Origin: Mesodorylaimus sp. YZB2_4
Lineage: Eukaryota > Nematoda > Enoplea > Dorylaimida > Dorylaimidae
NCBI GenBank assembly: GCA_030248295.1
Contig: JASANH010001439.1
Location: forward strand, 110,047 to 174,046
DNA length: 64,000 bases
Direction of reading: 5' to 3'
Shown here: positions 29,931 through 40,700 of the stretch, in pieces
Layout: the number at the start of each line of letters is the position of its first letter
How positions within the stretch are numbered: position 1 is the stretch's first letter
Position numbers and translations under genes: made by a program
Notes under the pieces: generated by a model
What the model was told of the DNA's origin: nothing
The model's input: the letters and a program-made list of their open reading frames with translations, nothing else
Databases searched by the model: none

Positions 29931-32243
29931 TTATTTTAAATGGCATTGGCCACGCAAAGAATTCAATTTTCTTTGCTCTCTATACAATTCTGTCAATGTG
30001 GCGCTGGCGTAATTTAAATAACTGCCTTGTAATTCATTAGTTTCCACGACATCGATGGCCACACTTTCCAAACGTGCTTGTGCCACCTGACCGATGGCTT
30101 GGCCGTTAGTATTGTACAATTGATAAGTACGCGAATTGTGGGCTAGACGAGCCGATGATGGTTGGCCAAGTTTGAGATCGGACTCCGTTCGGATCTGGCC
30201 TTGTCCACTACCGCTATCGCCAACTTTCACTCTGCAAGCTGTCGTGGCATTGTTGAAAAGAACTCGATCAGAATCTGAATTTTCCTTCGCTGTGTAATTC
30301 CTAATGCGGGTCAAGTATGAGAAACAACATCCAACGCAATTGATATCGAATGGTGGCAAATCTTTGATGTAGGCGTTTTGAAATTCTTGTTCATCCTTGC
30401 CAAGTCCTGCATCGCGACGAATTTTCGAATTGGTGCAGAATTCACTGTGGACGCCCTCATCTTCGCCTTCCTGTGATTTCCCAACCTAGAAAATTTTTTT
30501 TATTTCGTCAGCATTCAAGCTTCCTTGGTGAGTCTTTGGGTTGAATTTTTGCGCAAGATTGCACCTTTGATAGAAACTAACTCATAGCAGTTAAGGCAAA
30601 TCGCGTGGTTACAGATATTGCAATGTAGTATCTTACAGGTTTCCGAACCCGCCACCTGTTGGCAATCTTTGCGCTTAGAACCAGGCCATAAAAGACCATG
30701 ATGACTTTCTAAAGAGAGGTCTTGTGTTACTATTTAGTGCTTGCAGTCTGACGCTGAGACTGCGAAGACTGCAGTTCCTGCATTAACATCTGCCACTTGA
30801 TGGGCAGCGTTTCACATGGGGCAAATATTGACTGTCCTGCATCATTTGCAGTCACAATAGAGCTGCAGACCACAGTCCTGTCTCTTGGGACAACTGAAGT
30901 TTGTTCCCATTTGCATTCTTTTGCAGTCTGACGCTATGACTGCAAAGACTGCAAAGACTGCAACTTTTGCATTCTGAAAAAAATGCCACCATCTGAATTT
31001 AAGATGAATAACATGCCACATGCACTGATGGTGGGTTGCCCATCCGCACGCAACCTTTGCAGTCACACCTAAGCTGCCGACAAGAAAGAATCCAGTCTAG
31101 TAGGAAAAATGAGGTTCGTCCACATTTTCATTCCGACTCTATGACTGCAAAGACTGCAACTTTTGCATTCTGTAACACCACCTGAATTTGAGTTGGACAG
31201 CCTGCTTTATCCACCAAATGTGGGTTGTCCATCCGTAGTCTTTGCAGCCGCAACAAAGCAAGAGAAAATTGAAATTCGTCCTCATTTGCAGTCTTTGCAG
31301 TCTAAAGCTATGACTGAAAAGACTGCAAATTTATATTTCGCTTTCCTTTTTTCTGGAGACAACTAATACTTTTTCGAGTACTGTACCTTTCTTTTCAGAG
31401 CGAAAATGCATGTCGTCACTGAAAATAAATCTCGGGCCTCATATAATTCTACTGTCTGAAATAATTCTTCCGTCGTTACACCCATTGATTTTGCAGCCGT
31501 CGTAAATGAACCAATATTTTCGATGCATGCAAAAGTGGACACTGGTTTTTGCACTTTTTTGATAACATCGGGTTTCAATGTGTTGGCCAACCTATTGAAA
31601 AAGTAATTCGAGGATTTTTGGTCGAGGAACAGACGGAAGAGTGAAAAAATGTGAAACATACTTGCAAAGTAAAGTGCCATCCTTCAGAAGATTATGAAAA
31701 TTTTCTCGGTCACCACTAGTACTAATATTTTCTTTCGTAACATGCTTGATCCATTGCAATGCTTTTGAAGCCAGGTCCTCGCTGTACTTTTGAGCTTGCT
31801 AAAAAGAGTTGCACTGTCTGAGAAAATGCAAATAGCGAAGATTGAAGGCGATTCCCACTCAAGAATCGATGTCGAAATATTAAGAAAAGAGTATGATATT
31901 CTGATTCAGCACCCACGTTTTATTGAGGCTGGCCAAAATTTTGGACCCCAGCAGCTGTGTGAAAAAACTCAAAATTCTTGACTGCGAAGGGGGACCCGCA
32001 GTTGCGAGTTTATTAATAAACGTGAAAGCGGTCTTAAATTATGACAGCCCGCGCAAAACAGTGGGTGCTGAATTTGAATATCATACATTTTTCTCGATAT
32101 TCTGACATTGATTCTACAGCGCACTTTAAAATTTAAAACTGAAGGCAAATCTCAAACTCCTTAATTCATAAACATAAAAAATTCGTTATTACTTTTTCCA
32201 AAACAGCGGCATGCAGACCAGTTGGCTTCGCCCTCGTCGCCAT
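29931..32243 (-). CDS. Calponin/transgelin-family CH-domain protein with novel C-terminus
   Basis: Four minus-strand exons: 32243-32193, 31798-31662, 31591-31387 and 30485-29931; 948 nt, 315 residues, all junctions GT-AG and in phase. The N-terminus MATRAKPTGLHAAVLEKQ is transgelin-like. A single calponin-homology domain follows (about residues 18-130): QKYSEDLASKALQWI, NLLKDGTLLCKLANTLKP, CIENIGSFTTAAKSMGV and LFQTVELYEARDL. Such proteins bind and bundle F-actin. The last exon encodes about 185 residues that do not show the usual calponin repeat (GLQMG motif); it is Cys-containing and polar instead, ending in LYREQRKLNSLRGQCHLK. The family call rests on the CH domain. The third intron is filled with a TGCAGTC-type tandem repeat. 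Confidence 0.85.
30740..31340 (+). repeat. Tandem repeat with TTTGCAGTC / GACTGCAAAGACTGCA
   Basis: Three to four diverged ~150-200-bp units in the calponin-like gene's third intron. Each has TTTGCAGTCTGACGCT-type sequence, ATGACTGCAAAGACTGCAAC, TTTTGCATTCTG, CACCTGAATTTGAG-type sequence and GTGGGTTGYCCATCCG. Confidence 0.75.
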
Positions 32244-32880
32244 GACAATTCTCATTCAAATATTTCAAAAAATTGTTGCTTTCTGCAAGAATTAAAGTTT
32301 CCTACAACGCAGAATGTGGAAAGCTAAAAATTTGAGCGAAGTTACAAGAATTTTGGGTCTCGTCGTTACGTATGGGCTCCGAACTGACGCATCCTAGCGG
32401 TTGCTGCTTCGTCCAGGAAGAGAAAGCTAATTTTAAAACTTCAACCAGAAAGTGTGAGGGGTTTTGGGTGGTGAGAGAAGAGCGCTATATGACGTGTTGG
32501 GCTGCACTAAAGCTTTGAAGAAGGAACTGATTGAGTGTATGTTGATTCGCGACTCAGGGCCTGGCTGTAGAAAGCATAACCAAATCAACGTGATAACCAA
32601 ATCAAGTCACTATTAAGAGAGGATTTCTGGCTGCCTTAGATTTTAGGTTTAGTTGTTGTCGCTTACACTTAAAAATGTGATCATGGATTAAAAATTTGTG
32701 GTAACCAAGCCTAGCATGGGTAGGAGAGAATGTGAGGTCGCTCCGATTGGAGCAAGGCGATTAACCCGACAGGAGATTAATGATCCTCTCTCACTCGCCA
32801 CGGAGACTGATGTCCACGCGTGCTGATAACGACTCGTCCAACCACTATCCACCCAATATTGCAGTCCGGTAGCCAAGAAC
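32244..32880. other. Upstream region of the calponin-like gene
   Basis: No exon recognised beyond the start codon at 32243. Around 32700-32830 is a diverged piece of the dispersed family that also occurs at 20325-20490 (shared AGGAGAGAATG and CTCTCACTCGCCA blocks). Confidence 0.4.
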
Positions 32881-32889
32881 GGGAAAAAT

Positions 32890-33150
32890 ACCCCCATTGA
32901 ACGTAAAATGCTCGAGTCGCACCAACGATGGACTCATAGCCCGAAGTGCCCAGACTCACAATCAGTAACCAAGGAAGCCATGTGGGTCGACGCTGTAGGC
33001 CACAGGCTAGGCCGACCAAAGAAACAATGGATGGACAGAACCAAGGGAGAACTAAAGATAGTCAATGCATCCACGGAAGACGCCTTGGGCAGGCTCGAAT
33101 GGACACGCCTTTGCTAAAGAGCCTGCAGTAGAGGTAACAACGCCAAGATA
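32890..33150 (+). mobile_element. LINE 3'-end relic
   Basis: A plus-strand frame reads GHRLGRPKKQWMDRTKGEL and then EDALGRLEWTRLC before a stop. The GRPKxxWxDxxKxEL ... DRxxWR pattern is typical of the extreme C-terminus of RT proteins in several non-LTR retrotransposon clades. No RT catalytic part is present, so this is a short diverged relic of a family different from the LINE at 1509-3247. Confidence 0.65.
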
Positions 33151-33499
33151 ATTAGGAGGCAAGAGTGGGAAGAGAAGCAAACCTGAAAACGCATCATCAA
33201 GATTCCCCTCATTGCTCAGCACAGTCTTGTGATACGCCGGCGTAAGTTCTATCGACTTCTTCGTCAAGAATGCCAAAAATCAATCGCTTTGCCCTTACCA
33301 CAATCCTCATACGAAAGGAGGGTGATATTTATATCATCAGAGATATCCTATCCCGCGTCTACTGTACTCCAGACTCCACTCTCATTGTCAGACCAAGCAA
33401 CGTTATTGCAAAGACGACTGTACAGCGCCAGTTCTTTATGACTCTGTATAGAATTTCACACGCAGGCGCAGTGAGCTAATCGGGGTTGTTTCTTCTCTT

Positions 33500-33765
33500 C
33501 ATTTTGTTTCGGCCCAAGCCCGCTCTTCCCATAGCCAGTTAGCAATCGAATCTAAGGCGCCCCTCCACCAGGAGCATCTCCAAGGAGGAACACCTCCACG
33601 CGAGGGCCCTGGACTCGACACCAACTTCCTCGGACGATGGCAGGCGGGCTTTGAACCCTGTCGGTGTTCGACAGCAGAGATTGTCTCCTCGTTCGGCTCC
33701 CGTCTCTCTACTCGGAGCAGCTCTAGGTTACCGGATGAGTCACCCACGGCCCGGCGCGCAAGGTC
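33500..33765 (-). mobile_element. tRNA-headed SINE-like repeat
   Basis: On the minus strand, TGACTCATCCGGTAACCTAGAG occupies the A-box position (about 33740-33720) and GACAGGGTTCAAAGCCCGCC the B-box position (about 33660-33640), followed by a ~140-bp GC-rich body. No complete cloverleaf with paired acceptor arms was found. Confidence 0.5.
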
Positions 33766-34720
33766 AGCGAGGGTTTATGGTTTGCAAAGTGACCATCATC
33801 TACGGTTGGTAAAAATACTTGATTTGAATGCGTATTGCGTAATACGCAAATTGCGTACTCGATAAAGTATGCATGCAAGTTTCCGTATTGCGTATTTTTT
33901 CACAGTCGGTTTCTAGCTCCATACTGTAACTAACTACTGTAGGTACCCCTAGCAGCCGCCGCATGGTCATTTTGACTTGGCAGTTCATTTCGCTGCCGCT
34001 TACGGGCAGCTTCAAATGTCCACCTGGAAAAATTCCTGTAGCTTCGATCATGGGTTCTATCCAAGTACTCTGATCTCCCGCCCAATCAATGCCTTAATTG
34101 CCATGACTAGTTCCAGTGCGGCACTTTTTGAAACACTCGATCAGCACTGGCGGAAGATGCCATAGCCACGAGGGCACAAGGTGATATTTAGCTATAATCC
34201 AAAAACCTAGCACAGACTTTGGCTTCGAGGCCGCAGACCGAAATGACTGACTAAGTTTCTTTGACATATGCTTGCGGCGTTGCGACCACGCGGTTATGTA
34301 TTATGAATCCTTGCCGAAATTCCTATTGACCCTATTGGATTATAAAAGCAAGTCTTTTTCTAGTATGCCATATCATATACCGCCCTGTAAAAACGCGATG
34401 CACTGGCTGCCCGATTGTGTAAAGAAACGTTGACGCTTCCTATGGGCATTCTCCTCATACGGTACGTAGGCTCGCTTTAAGAGGAGCTCCATTCAGTAAC
34501 CTCAGAACTCCTACCTAGTGAATCACTTCGCGGAATCGAATACAGATTCTTCCGCCCACTCCTCTTGGTCTCCTACAAAATGTACATGAGAAATCTTTAC
34601 CAGAGAGGCTACACAGGTTAGCGTAGTTACAGAATCCCTACAGTCCTACTTACTTCTACTGTGAAGCCTCGCCTGGACCACTGCGTGCAAAATTGCACGA
34701 AAACCCTCTCTTTATGCTGC

Positions 34721-34740
34721 GGGGGGGGGGGGGGGGGGGG
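34721..34740. repeat. Poly(G) run, 20 bp
   Basis: Twenty consecutive G on the plus strand. Confidence 0.97.
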
Positions 34741-35159
34741 CGTCAGGGGGGTTTTATGAGAGCTTTATGGCGACATGGGGAACAATCATGAAAGGTCAAA
34801 AAAGAAGTATAGAGGCGATGTGGTTATGTAGGATTATATATGGTAGTCCTTTCTTCTACGCAAAGCCAAGGCGGCTGAAAGGAGGCATGACTCAAACGCG
34901 CAGTGCCCCACACACATTAACTCTTAGACAAGAAATACGGATTAAGAAGAGGATGTTAGCACATTGGCCCTATCTATCGCGTCGCCATCATCAGCAAAAA
35001 TGCGCAATAATTTATATTTATCTCAAGCTGCGAATTGTATGTATTGCGTACAAGCGAGTTTGCATGTGCATAGTCAGAATGCCAGTTAGAATGCGTATGC
35101 GTGAGTGCGTAACACGCAAACTTTGCGTATGCGTAATTTGTACGCAATCAACTGTACCA

Positions 35160-35255
35160 CCATCACCGGGCATTGAACCCAGGCCGCGTCAAACCACTCT
35201 ATCCCAAGCATTACAGGGAGACAAACTGCCTGCACCACCGCGGCCGCTAGGGCTG
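35160..35255 (-). repeat. tRNA-like SINE head
   Basis: The minus strand reads GGTGGTGCAGGCAGTTTGTC in the A-box position and GGCCTGGGTTCAATGCCCGG in the B-box position about 50 bp later. It abuts the left end of the TIR element at 35266. Probably a SINE head rather than a functional tRNA. Confidence 0.45.
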
Positions 35256-35265
35256 TTTCTTCTGA

Positions 35266-36652
35266 AGGCTCGTTTATACTCGCTACGCTGCCGCTCATGG
35301 ATATACTATAACATATAGTATATCCATGCTGCCGCTGGCGTAGCGCGCAGCACACAGGGTAAAGTATAGTTTCACGGGGTACTGTACTACGACTATGCGA
35401 ACTGCCACCGAATGTCGTAGCGATGCAGCGGCAGACGAAGTATAAACGGTTCGGTTTGGGGTGCTGCCGCAGGGCCGCCGAGTCGTACTTTTTGCACTAA
35501 GAAAAAAGTTAGTGCGAAAAATACGCGCTCGCGTACTGGCGGTCTCCTCTATGAGAATTCTTGACTTGGTTATCTCATTTTTAAATTTCAGCGACTTAGT
35601 TTGTCTGTTTTTAACTATTCTAGGATAGATAGAAGTTTGATAGCATATTTAAATCTGGCTGAAAGCGTGGCAAAATATAATTTTTATTCTCTTTTTCAAC
35701 AGGAGAATTGGGGAGTTGCAAAATTTGAAATTTCAAGAGCGACTGCTGCGAGAACGCTCATGATTTCTAAAATTTTAAATTTCTGAAAGCTTTAGATCAT
35801 CGAAGGTAAGCTTCATTTTTTGCTGCGCCATGTTGTAAGTATTTGTCATAGGTGTGCTGTCGACGGACTCTATCCATGGCAAAGTCAGAATAAGAATGAG
35901 ATGCCCGTTAAAGAAACTGTAGGCACTGCAGAAAAATCCTGTATGGTATTGCAATACTGTACTGCAAACTCGTCAGTAATAGAATCAGAGCAGGAGGACA
36001 CTTCCCGCAAACTGCTCAATTTAGCAATTGCATCGCTTTTTTCATGCTTTTAGATTTCATCTACCTTCACCCAGCATTAAAGCGATCGATTACACTGTTG
36101 TTTCCCAACTGCACGGAGTGAAGGAGTGATAACTCGTGCCGTAAGTCCAAGAATCTTTTCCGACGTCTTGCCCATAGAAATGGCACTCAAGACAGTTTTG
36201 TGGAAGAACGTGACGGCCATGGTGATTGATGTTCAAAAACTCTGTGTTTGGGTTCGAGATTGCGCATAACTGATCGCAATCTGGTAAATTATAAAATCCG
36301 TATGAGACTCTCCAATTTTAGTAGCGATGTTAAAATGACAATAGAAAAAGTTAAATAAAAAGCTGTCCGATATAGTCTGTTGTCCGTGCTGTACGGATGG
36401 GGCATGTTGGAATTGTAGGTAGACACTCATTCGAGCTCATCCCCGGCTACAGTAGAAAATCGCGCACACAAGGCAAAAAAAGGGGTTTTCCGGTTTTCAG
36501 CAGACAACTCTGCTCCGCCGCAGTATTCCGATTTCTACGCGCGCAGGTCTCTACGCCCAGACCTACGCGCTGAAGTATAAAAATCTCCCTGCTGCGCTCG
36601 GCGACGCTGTGCGCGCTACGCCAGCTGCAGCGTAGCGAGTATAAACGAGCCT
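35266..36652. mobile_element. 1387-bp non-autonomous DNA transposon, 26-bp perfect TIRs, TGA duplication
   Basis: The first 26 bp (starting AGGCTCGTTTATACTCGC) are repeated exactly in inverted form at 36627-36652. TGA flanks both sides (35263-35265 and 36653-36655). No transposase frame is present inside. Its terminus resembles that of the 131-bp element at 17731 (both AGGCNCRTTTATA) and both have 3-bp TNA duplications, so they probably share a PIF/Harbinger-like transposase. A second, internal copy of TIR-like sequence (GAAGTATAAACGGTTC) lies near 35438-35455. Confidence 0.85.
35297..35327. repeat. Perfect 14-bp palindromic hairpin with 3-bp loop
   Basis: ATGGATATACTATA at 35297-35310, loop ACA, then the exact inverted copy at 35314-35327. 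The nonamer GCTGCCGCT flanks it at 35287-35295 and 35328-35336, as if the hairpin had been inserted. Confidence 0.92.
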
Positions 36653-37760
36653 TGAAGGGTCACTCCACCCTGAAACGCAGGCTTTGACTGGGTGAGAAGA
36701 ATTTGGAAACGTTGCAATAGGGTTTCAAGAGATCAAGTTCTCATGGCCAGCTATCAATCAATGCATTGCGAACGCTTCGTTGATTTTTGCTCACTTCGCG
36801 TAAACTATAGTTTCAGCCCGCGTAAAATGTGGTTTCAGCCCCCCTTCACTTAGCGCAATAAGAATGAATATTTTTTCACACACCAATGCATAACAGTCAA
36901 ATCAAGCATCGCAAGGCAATATATACACTAGAGTAGATTAGCACGACAGCATTTTTCGTTTTGCTTGCATTTTCAACACCAGCAGCTACCAAAGAAACGA
37001 AATGCCACTGCGCAGATGCCACGTACAATATGTAATACAGACCATCACTTGTCCACTGCCTTATTCAATTCAGTGCAGCAGTCATGGAATGCTTAGCACT
37101 CTGCCTACCATTTCACACATTCACTCACCAGAAACCCACAAGCCTTACCAAAAGACAAGTGCAACAACTAATCTAGCTAAATACATGGTTTCGCCCAAAT
37201 CACAATTTTGTCCTAACTACATTATTGAACAATTCATTTCTCTATAAAACAATTTTCTACAGCAAATGTGCTCACAAAAATCAAACATTGCTTGCAAATC
37301 AATCGATAATCAAAAATCGATATTGCCAAATTTCCTGCTTTCAGCAATCAATTTTTTTAAATCTACGATTATTCGAACAAAAAATAACAAAATCATGCAC
37401 AAACAAACCCAAAAATCGCACCATTCGAAGAGCTGTCGAAAACATGAACATGATCAAAGTGATTTATTTACAACCGGATCACATTGACCATTTTTTGATA
37501 TATTTCATTTTATAATGCAGCATTAATGAAAAAATTCAAAAGGGGAAAGTTCGAAGACAACATAAGGGCAAGGTAGAACGAAATCGCTGTAGCCTGTCTC
37601 AAATTTTATCAAAAACTGCACCGAATTGGCAAAAATCGATACTGTTTCAATTAATTAAAAATGATCGTTTTTAAGGAAAAAAAAGATAATTATTTTGTAG
37701 GAAATCCATTGATTTTGTTGAATAATTACATGAAGCTGTTGAAACGAAAGTAAATTCAAA
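36653..37760. other. Spacer downstream of glypican
   Basis: AT-rich sequence with no recognised exon or repeat between the TIR element and the glypican stop codon at 37761-37763. Confidence 0.45.
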
Positions 37761-40700
37761 TTACCGAATGTCTAATCTGTAAAGTATTACGCTAATCGAT
37801 ATCGAGGCCAGAAGTGCAAGCCAGAACGATGTATAGGACAGTGTCCGTGATGACGAGGTACCATTTCCACGCGGTGATTTCGTTGTTGGATGCCTGTGTT
37901 CGCTTTCAATGTACGGCTTACGCGTAGGACCTGAAACAGATGTAGGATACAGTTTCCAAAAGCGTTGCCCTGACCAGGATTTGAACCACGGCCTTCGATA
38001 AGAAAAGTTGGTGAACTTACCCGCAGCAACACGACTACCATGACCCTGACTCCGTCTCGTTGTGGGTGTGCTGACTGATTTCTTGGTCGTGTACTCCTCT
38101 GGATATACATCTTCAGTGACTGGTGATGGTTGATGCACACCAGGAACAGGTTCGATTAATCCCGATCTACTGATCACTCCATCGGAGTCAGGACGGAGAG
38201 ACTCGTCGTCATCGCCCGAACCCAATTCACCATTTACATCGTCGCCCTCATCGTCATCTCCTAAAGCACCATCGCCCGACGACCCAAGCTCGTCATTCCT
38301 CATCATGTACGGCGATTGCGATGCACCCGCTTGATAGGACGATGGTGGCCGATCCGCTATGACCAACCGTTCGCTTTGGCGACCATCGCCCGAATCCATA
38401 TCCGGCCCACGAACACGATGCAAAGTCTGCAAAAGAAACAGTTTAGAAAACGTCAAAAAGTGTAGGAGCGAGCGGGATTCGAACTCGGGTCCGGCAATAG
38501 TCCCCTTTTTCCACACTATTTTTCACTAAAAATCACTTATCTGCTATTCAGTCACTTCGCAATCCATTCCCACACCATACCCTCCCTCTGTCCACTCGTC
38601 GATCACGACCTACATCTCAATTTAATCCCTCCTTGAAGCAACTGTTTTCTTTTCGGCACCTTTTTCAAAGATCACGTTGACTGGCTATAAAATTGACAAC
38701 TCAATGAAACCCGCCGCGTCCACTTCACTCGATTGGCCCGCGTCAGCTGACTATTTTCCAAACTCCTTTCAAAATGACCGCCTGAGCTCTTAGGACACCA
38801 GGCGACGGCAAATGTGGCCACATTTTCCCAACTACTGACAAACGATGTATCACACACGCTTCCGATGTCGCAATTGGCGCCATTCACGCATCGATCATTG
38901 TAAAGTGCTCTGCTTAAGAAACACATAAAACAGACTGACTATCATCCGTACATTCATTAATTACAAGCAACTGTTGGCTGTCCCGGAATACTTCCCACTG
39001 CCTACACCTCCCTCACCCCTCTTTCCATCATCCTGTCCTCGGTAACTTTCTGCAAATGATATCTTACTATGCCGAAGAATGCTTATTGGGTGTGGGTGAA
39101 ACAAACTGCATGGGGTCTGCTGGGATGCCTAGAACTAGGAGATGATAGCAGCAGCGCTGGCACCAAGCCAGAGAAGACATTTTCAAGTTCGCCGAACTGA
39201 GTGGCGTGGTGATGTCGCAGCTGTGGATGCATGGATCTGTGCATTTCTACGACATGGATAGAGTGCAGTGCACCGGCCTGTGCTTCAGTCCTGACCCACC
39301 AGTCATGAGCCAGGGGCCACGGCAAGCGGGTCATGGCGAGAGTGAGAGAATTATTATATCTCCCCTGCCTTGAAGACACCAACCACTCTAGCTGATGTTT
39401 CAGCCGCAAGTATAGTCACAGGTTTGCATCGTAGAAGAGAGTGTGGGGGACGGAAACTATGAATGCAGTAAGGCAAGTCTCGACTATGTCTGCGGCTGAA
39501 ACATCAAGCCGAGGGGTTGAACCTTTAGCCAGGGGATCAGTTACTCTCTGCGACTTTCCATGGCCTACCAGTCACAAGGATTACACTTGCTTTAGTCGGA
39601 GTTTTTCTCCCATCGACTTTCGTCAGTCGCACTTTCCCTGGCATGTCCAAAAAGTTAGGCTGTGCTTACGATTAGTCCTATCCTATAACATAGTGATTAC
39701 TGTCCTAAATTTGGCCCTATCCTGGATGATTGTGAAACCAGCTCCTTAAAACTCTCAAATGTCAGAAATTTGGTGCAGAAAGTACAGAAATTAAAGTTTT
39801 GGCATCACTTAGCATTCGATCATGTCTTTTTATCCTCTGCATCAAGTCTCACCCTATCCTTGTTCACTCCCCACCTGCACCAGCTGTACTCCAATCCTGA
39901 CCCAACAGCCACCATTCCTTAAACCAGAGGTCGCTGAAACCCACGGCATTGACTCCAACCCAGCCACTATGACATCTCAAATCATCGGCTGTGCAAACCT
40001 CACCTTTAGTCCTTCTCAAGGCCCACGAGGACACGACTCCTGTTACCCCCCGCAATGAACAAAATATGTGCACTTTCAAAATTGCAGACTCTATCTATTT
40101 TTTATTTCTTGCCCTCGCTCCATCATTATTGACAAACTAGCACGATACGGTCTCCAATGTCCGCCCCCTAACCAAGCCTAATAGACAATAATCATCCTGG
40201 TGAAAAACTCGTCTCTTTTTCACCCCGCCCCTTCTCCCCTTCCGACACCACGACGACAGTTGCCGTCTGCTGATGGAAGTCTAATGCCGGCACTCTCCGA
40301 AATGAAACGACAACCTTTTCCTTCATTCAAAAATGGTAAGTCTCGTTTCAACTTACCTTCGCTCCCCCCCCCCCCCACACTGGTTTCCTATTACAACCAA
40401 TGGTCAATTGATAAATGGCCTGAATACGAGCATCTCGTCATCACCAGCCGACTGCACGGCTGGCCGTGGTAGTCGCCGCGACTGGCCATTTTCAAGGCTA
40501 TTATCTCACCCGTTCCATCAACCACCGTGACGACTACTCGTGTACTGCCCACCCCCAGGAGAACACGAAAATGGAATAGCCCAGCCGGTCAAGCATATAA
40601 ATTGTGGACGTTTACACAGACCAGCAGACGCAACAAATGTCCCGTGCTCCCTTTCTCATTTAAAACGGCACCAAGTGCCCCCCCCCCCGCAAGTAAGCAT

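Noticed and set aside
38465-38505. tRNA gene on the minus strand
   Set aside because: Only a T-arm and a 3'-half-like segment; no matching D-arm or acceptor 5' strand found.
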